Shown here: piece after piece, positions 1 through 9,552 of the stretch
How the letters are laid out: each line of letters opens with the position of its first letter
Position numbering within the stretch: position 1 is the first letter of the stretch
Assembly (NCBI GenBank): GCA_007753915.1
Contig: CP036352.1
Location: 2,666,001 to 2,730,000, forward strand
DNA length: 64,000 bases
DNA from: Phycisphaerae bacterium RAS2
Lineage (GTDB): Bacteria; Planctomycetota; Phycisphaerae; UBA1845; UTPLA1
Direction: 5' to 3'
The notes under the pieces: generated by a model
The model's database searches: none
What the model was told of the DNA's origin: nothing
Seen by the model: only the letters and a program-made list of their open reading frames with translations
Program-made: the position numbers and the translations under genes

Positions 1-874
1 CATGGCCGGCTCGCTGGTCTCGGCGGGGTTGAAAAAAGTCTTCGCCGACATGGTGCGCAACCGCATGGTCGATTGCATCGTCAGCACCGGGGCGAATCTG
101 ATCGATCAGGACTTCTTCGAAGGGCTGGGCTTCAAGCATTACCTCGCCCCGGATCGCTTCAAGTCGGGCATGGAAGACGACACGCTTCGCGACCTGCACA
201 TCGACCGCATCTACGACACCTTCATCGACGAGGACGAGCTGCGCATCTGCGACGATGTCACCAAACAGATCTTCGACAGCCTCAAGCCGCGGGCCTATTC
301 CTCGCGTGAAATGCTCCGCGAGTTCGGCCGCTACCTCGACAAGAACGGCAAGAACCGCGATTCCATCCTGCTCGCGGCGTTCGAGAACGACGTGCCGATT
401 TTCGCTCCGGCGTTTTCCGACTGCTCGGCCGGTTTCGGGCTGGTCGCACACATCGCCGAGCGCGGCGGCAAGGACCACGTCATCTGGGACGGCGGGCGCG
501 ACTTTTATGAACTCACTCAACTGAAAATCCAGTGCCCGCGCACCGGCATCTTCATGATCGGCGGCGGCGTGCCCAAGAACTTCACGCAGGACATCGTCGT
601 CGCGGCGGAGATCCTCGGGCAGGATGTCGAAATGCACCGCTACGCGATTCAGGTCACGGTGGCCGACGTGCGCGACGGGGCGCTCTCCAGCAGCACGCTT
701 AAGGAAGCGTCCAGTTGGGGCAAGGTGGACACCGCGTTCGAGCAGATGGTCTATAGCGAAGCGACGCTGGCGGTCCCGGCGATCGTCGGCTACGGCTACG
801 GCCAAGGCGCGTGGAAGAAGCGCGAGGCCCGGCGCTGGCAGAAGTTCTTTGAAATGACGCCGCAACATGCCTGA
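1..874 (+). CDS. Deoxyhypusine synthase-like protein (5' partial)
   Basis: Family: deoxyhypusine synthase (DHS), an NAD-dependent enzyme that moves the aminobutyl group of spermidine to a lysine of eIF5A. Bacterial relatives are often homospermidine synthases or are uncharacterised. Visible: an N-terminal NAD-site stretch (AGSLVSAGLKKVFADMV), the STGANL motif, AFSDCSAGFGL, WDGGRDFYELTQ, and the SSWGK motif at about residue 237-241, whose lysine matches the catalytic lysine of DHS. The reading frame is open at the window edge and the first visible ATG (base 2) already lies inside the conserved domain, so the true start is upstream. The stop overlaps the hldD start by 8 bp. Substrate is uncertain because bacteria lack eIF5A. 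Confidence 0.85.
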   Translation, partial: MAGSLVSAGLKKVFADMVRNRMVDCIVSTGANLIDQDFFEGLGFKHYLAPDRFKSGMEDDTLRDLHIDRIYDTFIDEDELRICDDVTKQIFDSLKPRAYSSREMLREFGRYLDKNGKNRDSILLAAFENDVPIFAPAFSDCSAGFGLVAHIAERGGKDHVIWDGGRDFYELTQLKIQCPRTGIFMIGGGVPKNFTQDIVVAAEILGQDVEMHRYAIQVTVADVRDGALSSSTLKEASSWGKVDTAFEQMVYSEATLAVPAIVGYGYGQGAWKKREARRWQKFFEMTPQHA

Positions 875-1853
875 TTTGATCGTCGTCACCGGCGCCGCGG
901 GTTTCATCGGCTCGAACCTCGCGCATCGTTTGGCGCGCGACGGGCACGATTTGATGCTCGTCGATCGTGAGGTTACGCCCGCCAAAGCGCCGAACCTTTC
1001 CGGGCTGCCTGATTCGCGCCTCCGCCCCGCCGGTGAAGTGCTGCGACACGATCAGTTTCTTGACGACCTCGAAGCCGGGCGACACGCCCCCGATGCCGTC
1101 TTCCATCTCGGCGCGTGCAGCCGTACGACCGAGACAAACTGGGAGTTTCTTCAGGAGATCAACATCCGCTACACACAGCGGCTCTGGACCTGGTGCGCCG
1201 CGAACAAGCGTCCACTTGTTTACGCATCCAGCGCCGCGACCTACGGCGACGGCACGATGGGCTTCAACGATCGCACGCTACCCAGCGAGTTGAAGCCGCT
1301 CAATCTCTATGGCAAAAGCAAGAACGACTTTGATCAGTGGGCGCTGGAGCAAGTGGCGGCAGGTCGTCCCGCGCCGTCGCGATGGGCCGGCGTCAAGTTC
1401 TTCAACGTCTACGGCCCGCGCGAAGGACACAAGGACCGCATGGCCAGCGTCGTCTGGCACGCACGGCGGCAGATTCTCGACACCGGCGAGGTGCGACTGT
1501 TCAAATCGAACGATCCCGCGATTCGTGACGGCGAGCAGCGACGCGACTTTGTCTTCGTCGGCGATTGCGTCGATCACCTGATCTGGCTCTGGAAGTCTCC
1601 CGCCCCGAGCGCGCTGTACAACTCCGGCACAGGCACACCGCGCACGTTCATCGACCTCGCAAACGCCGTCTTCGCCGCCCTCGGCCGCGAACCGCGCATC
1701 CGCTTCATCGACATGCCGCCCGATGTCGCCGGCCAATATCAGAACTTCACCCAGGCCGATATGACGCGCCTGCGCGAGACCGGCTTCAATCTGCCGCCAA
1801 CCGCGCTGGAAGCCGGGGTCGCGCGAACCCTCGCGCCCGCAGAACACTCGTAA
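867..1853 (+). CDS. hldD: ADP-L-glycero-D-manno-heptose-6-epimerase
   Basis: Short-chain dehydrogenase/epimerase of 328 residues that makes ADP-L-glycero-D-manno-heptose for the LPS inner core. The N-terminal Rossmann motif GAAGFIGSN, the HLGACSRTTE segment typical of HldD, the YASSAATYG strand, the catalytic YGKSK (YxxxK), and FFNVYGPREGHKDRMAS are all present. The C-terminal part (YQNFTQADMTRLRETGF) is also HldD-specific. Its ATG overlaps the stop of the preceding DHS-like gene by 8 bp, so the two are probably co-transcribed. It implies a heptose-containing LPS and therefore an outer membrane. Confidence 0.93.
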   Translation: MPDLIVVTGAAGFIGSNLAHRLARDGHDLMLVDREVTPAKAPNLSGLPDSRLRPAGEVLRHDQFLDDLEAGRHAPDAVFHLGACSRTTETNWEFLQEINIRYTQRLWTWCAANKRPLVYASSAATYGDGTMGFNDRTLPSELKPLNLYGKSKNDFDQWALEQVAAGRPAPSRWAGVKFFNVYGPREGHKDRMASVVWHARRQILDTGEVRLFKSNDPAIRDGEQRRDFVFVGDCVDHLIWLWKSPAPSALYNSGTGTPRTFIDLANAVFAALGREPRIRFIDMPPDVAGQYQNFTQADMTRLRETGFNLPPTALEAGVARTLAPAEHS

Positions 1854-1939
1854 GACCTAAACGACCGTCGTGTTCATCGTACGAGGCACTTGGCTTAGAA
1901 AGCCATCGCTGCAGCCTCGACCACGCTACAATACCCATC

Positions 1940-3697
1940 ATGCCCGACGACGATGCAACTCCTGGCGGCATCATCCACACCTACCTCGGTTACGACCCCC
2001 AGCGCTTTCCGATGCCTGCGCGCGAGCCGCCGGACCTCGTCTCACCGGCCTTCGAACACATGCTTGCTTACGGCAACATGCGACGGTTCACCGACGAGGA
2101 ACTTGCCAACGCAATCGAGCTGGACCCTTCGCAAATCCGCGGCCTCGGGCCGAGCCTCGATTCGCTGCTGGCGATGCTGGAGGAACGCAAGCGCAAGATT
2201 CTTCAAACGTACGAAACCACCGGCGCGAAACAGGCGGCGCACCGCGCCTACGAATCAGCCGCCCGAAACGCCCATCCGCCCAAAGCGAAGCAAGCGGCGT
2301 ATGATCGAGCGGTCCGCGCGGCGCAGATGCGCGACCTTGAAAAACTCTGGTACGGTGAATCGCAGCGGAGCGACTTCGCCCGCGCGCTCGTCACGCTCAT
2401 GGACCGGCTCGGCGACACGTTTCAAGTCGAACAGCTCGCCGCAAAGTACGCCTTCACCGGCCGCACGCCGATGTCGGTCGCAAGAGCCATCGAAATCAAG
2501 GAAGAACTGGAGACCATTGATCGCCTGATCGAACAGCTCAAGGACGCCGCGCGCAACGCGAAGCTCTACCTCATCAACATGGACGAGCTGGCCCGCTTCG
2601 CCAATGAGGAGCAAATCGGCGAATTGGAGGCGCTCCGGCGACAGGTCGAGGAGATGGTCCGTCACCTCGCCGAGGAACAGGGCCTGCAGCGCGACGGCAA
2701 ACAGTTTGCTTTGACGCCCAAAGCCTTTCGCGTGTTTCAATCGAAACTGCTCGACCGCATTTTCGCCGACCTTCAGGCAGCGCGGAGCGGCCGGCATGTG
2801 GATGACATCTCCGGCGAAGGCGCGGTGGAACTGCCCCGTACCAAGCCCTACGAATTCGGCGACTCGCTCGCGAACATGGATGTCGCCGGCTCGCTGGTCA
2901 ACGCGCTGGTCCGCCAGTCGCAGGAATCGGCCGCTTGCGACGCGCCCGCCGAATCAGAAGCGGGTCCGTCTCCCACATCGCCGAAGCGAATCCGCCTGAC
3001 CCCGGCCGACATCGAAATCCACCGCACGCGCAACACGCCCAAGTGCGCCACCGTCGTCGTGATGGACATGAGCGGCTCGATGCGCCACGGCGGGCAGTAC
3101 ATCAACGTCAAGCGCATGGCCCTGGCCCTGCACGGACTGATTCGCAGCGAGTACCCCGGCGACTTTGTCGATTTCGTCGAAGTTTTCACCGTCGCCAAGC
3201 GCCGGCATGTCTCGGAAGTGCCCGCGCTGCTGCCGAAACCCGTCACCATTTACGACCCGATTGTGCGCCTCCGCGCCGACTTGAGCGACGAACGCATCAC
3301 GGAGCGCGACCTGCCGCCCCACTTCACCAACCTCCAGCACGGCTTGCGCCTCGCGCGGACGCTGCTTCAAGTGCAGGACACGCCCAATCGTCAGATCATT
3401 CTCATCACCGACGGCCTGCCCACCGCCCACTATGAAGACAATCAGCTCTATATGCTTTATCCGCCCGACCGACGCACCGAGCACTTCACTCTGCGCGAAG
3501 GTGCCGCTTGCCGCGATCAGGGAATCACCATCAACGTCTTTCTCCTGTCCGGCTGGGGCCAGACCGAGGAAGACGTGCAATTCGCCAACACCCTCGCCGA
3601 ACGCACCGCCGGCCGCGTCTTTTTCGTCGGCGGGCGCGAACTGGAGCGTTACGTCGTCTGGGACTATCTCAAACAGCGGCGATACCGCATCGGCTGA
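1940..3697 (+). CDS. VWA domain protein with MIDAS motif
   Basis: Protein of 585 residues. The N-terminal two thirds is helical and charged, with no membrane segment or signal peptide. The C-terminal about 200 residues form a von Willebrand A domain with a MIDAS motif (VVVMDMSGSM, first Asp at about residue 376), a conserved ITDGLPT strand and FFVGGRELERYVVWDYL at the end. Such proteins often pair with MoxR-type AAA ATPases or act like the D subunit of chelatases; no such ATPase is visible nearby. I chose the ATG at 1940 because the upstream extension of the frame lies inside hldD and has no family character. Exact function unknown. Confidence 0.85.
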   Translation: MPDDDATPGGIIHTYLGYDPQRFPMPAREPPDLVSPAFEHMLAYGNMRRFTDEELANAIELDPSQIRGLGPSLDSLLAMLEERKRKILQTYETTGAKQAAHRAYESAARNAHPPKAKQAAYDRAVRAAQMRDLEKLWYGESQRSDFARALVTLMDRLGDTFQVEQLAAKYAFTGRTPMSVARAIEIKEELETIDRLIEQLKDAARNAKLYLINMDELARFANEEQIGELEALRRQVEEMVRHLAEEQGLQRDGKQFALTPKAFRVFQSKLLDRIFADLQAARSGRHVDDISGEGAVELPRTKPYEFGDSLANMDVAGSLVNALVRQSQESAACDAPAESEAGPSPTSPKRIRLTPADIEIHRTRNTPKCATVVVMDMSGSMRHGGQYINVKRMALALHGLIRSEYPGDFVDFVEVFTVAKRRHVSEVPALLPKPVTIYDPIVRLRADLSDERITERDLPPHFTNLQHGLRLARTLLQVQDTPNRQIILITDGLPTAHYEDNQLYMLYPPDRRTEHFTLREGAACRDQGITINVFLLSGWGQTEEDVQFANTLAERTAGRVFFVGGRELERYVVWDYLKQRRYRIG

Positions 3698-3947
3698 CCA
3701 TCCGGTGAATCGGGTCCAATCCGGGGCGATTTTTCCATCTCCGCTGTTTTTTTCGCGCGACCGTCCCCGGATTTCTGTTCATTCGAAAAGTGGATTCTGT
3801 TATCATTAACATGTTCGATTGGATCGCCGATCAAGATTGATTCGGCGTAAGGTCCCGGCTCTGCCTTCCTGGCGAGCGGCGCGTTGCAATCCGCGGACGC
3901 CGGGACCCAAGCAGTCGTTCATGTCAATCAAGGTGTGGAGAATGGGA

Positions 3948-6900
3948 ATGACGACGAAAATCTATCACCGTGCCGTGCTCGTGCTCGCAATCGTTGCGAC
4001 GTCCATTTCAACGTCGGCCCGCGCGGCGGACGAAGCCGTGCCCGGAAAGTCCGCCGACTACACGCTCACGCTCGGCGAGATGAGCTTCGATCCGCTCGCC
4101 GCGCAACCCGCCCTGCCGCAGGAGTGGGCCACCCCGCGCTCGGCCGGTCCCAATCTTCGCCTCGTTCAATTCGTCGGTCCGACGAAGCAGGACTGGCTGG
4201 ACGACCTCCGCGCAAGCGGCTTGGAAGTCATTCAATACATTCACCCCTACACGTACGTCGTTTATGGCGACCTGGAGGCCGTCGCGGCGACCCGCGCGAC
4301 GCCGGCGGTCCGTTGGACCGGCGACTTCCTCCCGGCGTACAAGGTTCTGCCGCGATGGCGTTCGCTACCCGAACAAGGGGTCGCTTCAACGGTGCTTGTC
4401 TACAAAGGCGCCGACGTCGGCCGCACGGTCGAAGCGATCACGGCGCTCGGCGGCAAACTCGACGGCATCGCGGACACCGACCCGACTTTTGCCTACGTCA
4501 CCTTCATGCTCCCCGGCGATAAGTTTCAGTCCATCGCCGAACTGGAAGGCGTCTACAGCATCCAGCCCGAAGCCACCGACGGCGGCCTGCGCGGAGAGAT
4601 GAGCAATCAGGTCAACGTCAACAACGTCGATGGCTCCAACCTTGCTTTCCCCGGCTACCTCGCCTGGTTGTCCAGCGTTGGCGTCAATGGCGCGGGCGTC
4701 ATTATCGCCAACGTCGACGGCGGTGTGCAGGATACGCACCCGAACCTCGTAAACCGCTTCCTTCCCTGCGTCGGCGTTTCCTGCGGAACGACTTCCAGTT
4801 CACACGGCACGCATACCGCCGGCATCATGGCGGCCGACGGCACCAGCGGCGTGCTCGATGCATTCGGCTTTCAGCGGGGCCTCGGCGTCGCGCCGGGCGC
4901 GAACATGGTTGAGCAGAATTACAGCCCCACGTTCACCAGTCCCGGCGGCATGCTGACGCTGATGACCACGTCGTACAACAATGGGTCATCGCTTTCCGGC
5001 AACAGCTGGGGGCCGTCCGGCTCACCGCTTGGTTACGACGAGAAAACGCGTCAGGTTGACGTCGGCGTGCGCGATGCCGACCCCGTCGCCGCAGGCAACC
5101 AGCCTTTGACTTTCGTCCTTTCATTCATGAACGGCAACGGCGGCACCAGCACCCAGGGCACTCCGGACGAAGGCAAGAACCTTTTCAACATCGGTTCCAC
5201 CAAAATGCAAAACAGCGGGTCCGGCTCGCAGATCCTGCAAATCGACGATTTGTCCGCCAACACGGCGCACGGCCCCGCGCTGGACGGCCGAAAAATCCCG
5301 CACATGGTCGCGCCCGGCTGCTACGTTGATTCGACCATCCCGACCAACAGCTACGGCCTGAACTGCGGCACCAGCATGGCGTCGCCGCACGTCTCCGGCG
5401 CGGTCGCCTTGTTCATTCAATACTACCGCGGTCTGCCGGGTTACACGGTTGATCCCAGCCCCGCGCTCGTGAAGGCCGCCTTCATCGCCGAAGCACGCAA
5501 CCTCGTCGGCAAGCTCGACGCCGACGGCGGCATCCTCGGCCCTCCGTTCGACAGCAAGCAGGGCTGGGGCCGCATGGAATTGCAGAAGGTGGTCGATCCG
5601 CAGTTGTCGGTGCTTTACTTCGACAATCCGGCTGTCTTCGACAACACGGGCGAACAGTGGACCCGCGCCGTCTCGGCCGAGGACCCCACCAAACCGATCA
5701 AGATCATGCTCGTCTGGACCGATGCCCCCGGTCACGGTCTGGGCGGCAGCACCCCGGCGTGGAACAACAACCTCGACCTGACCGTCGAAGAAGGCGCGAA
5801 CATCTACAAGGGCAACATCTTCAACAGCGTCGGCTGGTCGGTCACCGGCGGCGTCGCAGATGATCGCAACAACACCGAAGGCGTTTTCATCGGCCCGACC
5901 GCGCCGGGCGGCTACCTGATTCGCGTGAACGCCACGAACGTCAACTCCGACGGCATCCCCAACAGCGGCGACGCCACCGATCAGGACTTCGCCGTCGTCT
6001 GCTACAACTGTGCGCAGGATCCGAGCTTCACGCTCGGCGTCTCGCCTTCGCCGCAAGACCTCTGTGCCCCGGCCGACGCGGTCTACACAGTCGATGTCGG
6101 CTCGATCATGGGCTACACCGACCCGGTCACGTTGAGCGTCAGCGGCAACCCGGCCGGCACCACGGTCAACATCAGCCCGAATCCGGTCACGCCGCCGAGC
6201 ATGGCCACGTTGACGGTCTCCAACACCGGCGCGGCCTCCGCCGGCAATTACAACGTTCAGATTGACGGCGTCTCCGGCGCGATCAATCGCTCGGTTGTCG
6301 CCGGCTTGAACCTTTACACGGCTGCTCCGGCCGCGCCGGCGCTCACGGCCCCGGCCAACGGTGTCACCAATCAGGCACTTCGGCCGAACTTCACCTGGAG
6401 CATCCCGGCCCAGGGCGTGAGCTACACGATCGAAGTCGCCTCCGATGCAGGCTTCACCAGCATCGTGCAGAGCGCGACCGGCCTGCTCAACCCGACCTGG
6501 ACGCCCGGCACCGACCTCTTGAGCGACACGACCTACTACTGGCGCGTGCGCTCGACCAACCCGTGCGGCACCGGGGCGAACTCCGCCGAATGGAGCTTCA
6601 CGACGCGATCCTTCCCGCAGATTCTTCTCGTCGATGACGACGACAACGGCCCGGATGTCCGCGCGACTTACACCGCCGCGCTCGACGCTCTCGGCCGAAG
6701 TTACGATGTCTGGAACACCAACAACACCGACAACGAGCCGACCGCGGCCCAGCTAGACCCCTACAAGATCGTCATCTGGTTCACCGGTGACGAGTTCGGC
6801 GGGTTCTGCGGCCCCGGCGCGGCCGGTGAGGCGGCGCTGGCGACGTGGCTGAACACAGGCAAGCGGTTGTGGATCGTCAGCCAGGATTACCTGTTCGATC

Positions 6901-7448
6901 GCGACAGTCCCACCAACGTCCCAACGGCCTTCATGCAGAACTACCTCGGCATGGCCAGCCCCGGCACCAATGACGTGAACCAGACGACCGTCACCGGGCA
7001 GAACGCCCTGTTCGCCGGCTACGGCCCGTACACATTGAGCTATCCGTTTACCAACTTCAGCGACCGGATCAGCCCCAACGCCACGGCCCTGCTGGCCTTC
7101 AGCGGCAACACCGGCACCCCGCCGGAAGCGGCCATTTACAAGGAGACGCCAGTCTATAAGACCGTCTTCTTCGGCTTCCCGTGGGAGGCGATCAGCACTC
7201 CGGCCAATCGCCAGGCCGTCATGCAGCGCGTGCTCGACTGGTTCGCGCCGCAATGCGGCCTGAAGGGCGATCTGAACGGCGACACGTTCCGCGACGGTCT
7301 CGACGTGCAGCAGTTCGTCAACTGCACGATCGGCAACGACGCCTACGCACCGGGCTGCGGCTGCGCCGACATGGACGCCAGCGGCGACTTGAGCGGCAAC
7401 GACCGCATCCTGTTTGTCGACTGCCTGCTGGGGAACGGTTGCCCGTAG
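3948..7448 (+). CDS. Secreted subtilisin-like (S8) serine protease with dockerin-like tail
   Basis: 1166 residues. A signal peptide ends near SARA|ADE. The S8 catalytic triad is intact: Asp257 (ANVDGGVQDTHP), His286 (SHGTHTAG) and Ser476 (GTSMASPHVSG), with oxyanion Asn352 (SGNSWG). After the protease come a P-domain-like region, Ig/fibronectin-III-like repeats (ILTAPANGV, TYYWRVRS), a DUF-like beta region starting ILLVDDDDNG, and a C-terminal doublet of EF-hand/dockerin-like loops (GDLNGDTFRDGLDVQQF ... DMDASGDLSGNDR). Start: ATG 3948 has GGAG seven bases upstream; ATGs at 3921 and 3942 are possible. It is probably exported and cell-surface or extracellular; substrate unknown. Confidence 0.92.
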   Translation: MTTKIYHRAVLVLAIVATSISTSARAADEAVPGKSADYTLTLGEMSFDPLAAQPALPQEWATPRSAGPNLRLVQFVGPTKQDWLDDLRASGLEVIQYIHPYTYVVYGDLEAVAATRATPAVRWTGDFLPAYKVLPRWRSLPEQGVASTVLVYKGADVGRTVEAITALGGKLDGIADTDPTFAYVTFMLPGDKFQSIAELEGVYSIQPEATDGGLRGEMSNQVNVNNVDGSNLAFPGYLAWLSSVGVNGAGVIIANVDGGVQDTHPNLVNRFLPCVGVSCGTTSSSHGTHTAGIMAADGTSGVLDAFGFQRGLGVAPGANMVEQNYSPTFTSPGGMLTLMTTSYNNGSSLSGNSWGPSGSPLGYDEKTRQVDVGVRDADPVAAGNQPLTFVLSFMNGNGGTSTQGTPDEGKNLFNIGSTKMQNSGSGSQILQIDDLSANTAHGPALDGRKIPHMVAPGCYVDSTIPTNSYGLNCGTSMASPHVSGAVALFIQYYRGLPGYTVDPSPALVKAAFIAEARNLVGKLDADGGILGPPFDSKQGWGRMELQKVVDPQLSVLYFDNPAVFDNTGEQWTRAVSAEDPTKPIKIMLVWTDAPGHGLGGSTPAWNNNLDLTVEEGANIYKGNIFNSVGWSVTGGVADDRNNTEGVFIGPTAPGGYLIRVNATNVNSDGIPNSGDATDQDFAVVCYNCAQDPSFTLGVSPSPQDLCAPADAVYTVDVGSIMGYTDPVTLSVSGNPAGTTVNISPNPVTPPSMATLTVSNTGAASAGNYNVQIDGVSGAINRSVVAGLNLYTAAPAAPALTAPANGVTNQALRPNFTWSIPAQGVSYTIEVASDAGFTSIVQSATGLLNPTWTPGTDLLSDTTYYWRVRSTNPCGTGANSAEWSFTTRSFPQILLVDDDDNGPDVRATYTAALDALGRSYDVWNTNNTDNEPTAAQLDPYKIVIWFTGDEFGGFCGPGAAGEAALATWLNTGKRLWIVSQDYLFDRDSPTNVPTAFMQNYLGMASPGTNDVNQTTVTGQNALFAGYGPYTLSYPFTNFSDRISPNATALLAFSGNTGTPPEAAIYKETPVYKTVFFGFPWEAISTPANRQAVMQRVLDWFAPQCGLKGDLNGDTFRDGLDVQQFVNCTIGNDAYAPGCGCADMDASGDLSGNDRILFVDCLLGNGCP

Positions 7449-7495
7449 GCGATACAGCGAGAGCCTTGGAGCGCAACCTCCAGACGTCGCATGAT

Positions 7496-7525
7496 AAAGC
7501 GGCCGGCAAGCTTGCCGGCCGCTTT
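7496..7525. terminator. Bidirectional intrinsic terminator (30-bp perfect palindrome)
   Basis: A perfect 30-bp palindrome (arms AAAGCGGCCGGCAAG/CTTGCCGGCCGCTTT) followed by a T run. It lies between the convergent S8 protease gene (plus) and the sugar reductase gene (minus), and its A/T-flanked symmetry lets it work for both. Confidence 0.85.
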
Positions 7526-7540
7526 TCTATCCAGATTCAT

Positions 7541-7566
7541 AGTGCGGCGAAGATGCACCCTACGGA
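7541..7566 (+). repeat. Stem-loop repeat ending CACCCTACGG
   Basis: GTGC...GCAC stem followed by CCTACGG. It covers the stop codon (TAG on the minus strand) of the reductase gene. The same architecture recurs at 33676 and 50808. Confidence 0.4.
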
Positions 7567-8453
7567 TGGATTTTCGCTATCTGTCTCATCGCTTCGGCCA
7601 TCGACCGGCCCGGCGGGTGATTGAACAGCGATTCGTACCGCGCGCACGACAGGCTCAAGTCCCCCGGGCGCGGTTCCGGCCCGCCGGCCTCGGCGCGCGA
7701 ACTGGCCGCCAGGTTCGGCCGCTCGATGCCCATCGCCCGCGCCGCGATCTCGATCATCTCGTTCCGGCTCAATCGCTGCGGCCCGGCGATGTGCAACACT
7801 CCCGTCGCCGTTGACGCGCCCGCCTCGGCCACCGCCCGCGCCGCGTCGCCCAGCTCAATCGGCGTGCGAAACTCATCGGTGAACAACCGCAGCACCCGCC
7901 CCTCCCGCAGGGCCGCCAGCTGACCGACAAACGTCGTCGGCCGATCCACCGCCGGCAGCCCGTACAGCAGCGGCAGCCGAACGATCAACGAGTCGCCGCC
8001 GATCGCGCGCACGACCTCCTCCGCGTCGGCCTTGGTCCGCCCGTACCGCGACACCGGGCACGTCGCGGCCAACTCGTCGTACGGCGCGGCCGATCCGTCA
8101 AACACCATGTCGGTGGAGATGGAAATTAACCTCGCGCCGCGGCGCGCTGCCCATTCCGCCAGCCGCGTCGTCGCGTCGACGTTCGTGCGCTGCGCCGTAT
8201 CGGGATCATCAAACGCGACCTGCACGCTTGTTACCGCCGCAGCGTGCACGATCACACGCGGTTGTGTCGTGTCCAGCAGCGCCGTCACGCGCACGGCGTC
8301 GCACAGATCAACTCGTTCGCACACGCCCGCACGCGGCGTCGGCCCGCGCGGCGAGACCCAGCCAACCGCGTCGTGCCCAGCGCCCACGAGGTGCGCGAGC
8401 AGCACGCTGCCGAACTGCCCGCCCGCGCCGGTGATCAGCCAATCGGTCGCCAT
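7560..8453 (-). CDS. SDR sugar reductase, dTDP-4-dehydrorhamnose reductase (RmlD) family
   Basis: 297 residues. Extended short-chain reductase: N-terminal nucleotide-binding GAGGQFGS, HAAAVTSVQVAFDDP, ISTDMVFDG (the family STDYVFDG motif with M for Y), and catalytic YGRTK (YxxxK). Residues TFVGQLAALREGRVLRLFTDEFRTPI match the RmlD substrate region. The family reduces a 4-keto-deoxysugar nucleotide or builds MAT2B-like proteins; no other rml genes are adjacent, so the substrate is unproven. It converges on the S8 protease gene and shares its terminator. The ATG at 8453 has GGGAG 11 bases upstream. Confidence 0.82.
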   Translation of the reverse strand: MATDWLITGAGGQFGSVLLAHLVGAGHDAVGWVSPRGPTPRAGVCERVDLCDAVRVTALLDTTQPRVIVHAAAVTSVQVAFDDPDTAQRTNVDATTRLAEWAARRGARLISISTDMVFDGSAAPYDELAATCPVSRYGRTKADAEEVVRAIGGDSLIVRLPLLYGLPAVDRPTTFVGQLAALREGRVLRLFTDEFRTPIELGDAARAVAEAGASTATGVLHIAGPQRLSRNEMIEIAARAMGIERPNLAASSRAEAGGPEPRPGDLSLSCARYESLFNHPPGRSMAEAMRQIAKIHP

Positions 8454-8574
8454 CGTCGTTGCGTCTCCCGAGTCCGTCTCGACTCATTCTCAATCCACGA
8501 CTCACACGATACAATAGAGAGCACTTCTCTCGCGGCGATTCGCCGGGTGCATCGAACCTGTGTGGGCGGGTTTC

Positions 8575-9525
8575 ATGGCGCAAGCGCACATCCATTTGAA
8601 GCGAGCCGCAGCCACGTGTAGGAGGCGGTGTTCGCCCGCTCGATCGCGGTCTCGACCTTGCCGGACCGCTCGCGCCGCCTTCACGCTGCTGGAGCTGCTC
8701 GTCGCCATCGCCATCATCGCCACTTTGCTTGCCCTGCTGCTGCCGGCGCTGGGATCGGCGCGATCCGAAGGGACGAAGGTGAAGTGCCTGGCGCATCTAC
8801 GCGAGCTTGGCATTGCCTTGTCCATGTACAGCAACGACGACACATCCGGAATGACAATTCCGGTTCATCCAAAGGCTGAGGTGTCCTGGAGTTATGACGG
8901 CGAATACGAATACGGCGGCAAGACGGGGCTGGGTGTAATGGGCAATCCCGACTTCCATGCAGAGAATCGCATCCTGAATAAATATGTTTTCGATGGCATC
9001 GGAAATACACCGTTGGGCTTTTATCAGTGCCCTGGCGACTCCGGCATCCCCCGCGCTCCCGTTAACTTTGATTCTTTCTTCCTGTCATCGGCGGTCGTCA
9101 ATCGCAGTGCTTTCGACGCTACCGGTACGAGCTATCGCATCAACAACCAGATCGACTTCGTCAACGATAAGCATCATTTCTTCGGCCCGTACCTGCGCGC
9201 CAGTTCGCAAATCCCCGACCCCTCAACAACCGTCATCCTTGAAGAGACCATCGCGGAGGTCGCGAAATGGAATTCTCCGTCTTACCGCACGATGGGCTGG
9301 CACCGAAAAGCCAACATCTTCAATGTGCTCTTTGGAGACGGTCACGCCGGCGCGATCCGCCTCGCGGGGCAGCAGGACTTGTCGAGCCAGTATGGGGGTT
9401 ACTGGGTGCTGCGCGGCGAGAACTGGCGGATGGATTGCTACCCCAAGCCGCCGATCTGTGATCTGCCGGAAGACGAAGAAGATTGCGCCTGGCCTCCGGG
9501 CAGCGGCGGCGGTAACGGCGATTGA
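8575..9525 (+). CDS. Type II secretion/pilin-like protein with prepilin N-terminus
   Basis: About 316 residues. A prepilin peptidase site and hydrophobic helix (AAFTLLELLVAIAIIATLL, with the conserved F-T-L-x-E pattern) follows an unusually long basic leader of about 36 residues. The body is beta-rich, and a C-terminal HRKANIFNVLFGDGH segment resembles the H-x9-DG motif of planctomycete prepilin-associated proteins, with 11 rather than 9 spacer residues. Starts are ambiguous: GTG 8560, ATG 8575 or TTG 8596, none with a clear ribosome-binding site. A TACAAT box at 8510 may be its -10. The likely role is a pseudopilin or surface pilin-like component; no secretion genes are adjacent. Confidence 0.78.
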   Translation: MAQAHIHLKRAAATCRRRCSPARSRSRPCRTARAAFTLLELLVAIAIIATLLALLLPALGSARSEGTKVKCLAHLRELGIALSMYSNDDTSGMTIPVHPKAEVSWSYDGEYEYGGKTGLGVMGNPDFHAENRILNKYVFDGIGNTPLGFYQCPGDSGIPRAPVNFDSFFLSSAVVNRSAFDATGTSYRINNQIDFVNDKHHFFGPYLRASSQIPDPSTTVILEETIAEVAKWNSPSYRTMGWHRKANIFNVLFGDGHAGAIRLAGQQDLSSQYGGYWVLRGENWRMDCYPKPPICDLPEDEEDCAWPPGSGGGNGD

Positions 9526-9552
9526 GTGGCTGTTGCCATCAACGATCGCCCG

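Noticed and set aside
5121-6056. 311-residue minus-strand frame inside the S8 protease
   Set aside because: Antisense shadow in a well-supported gene.
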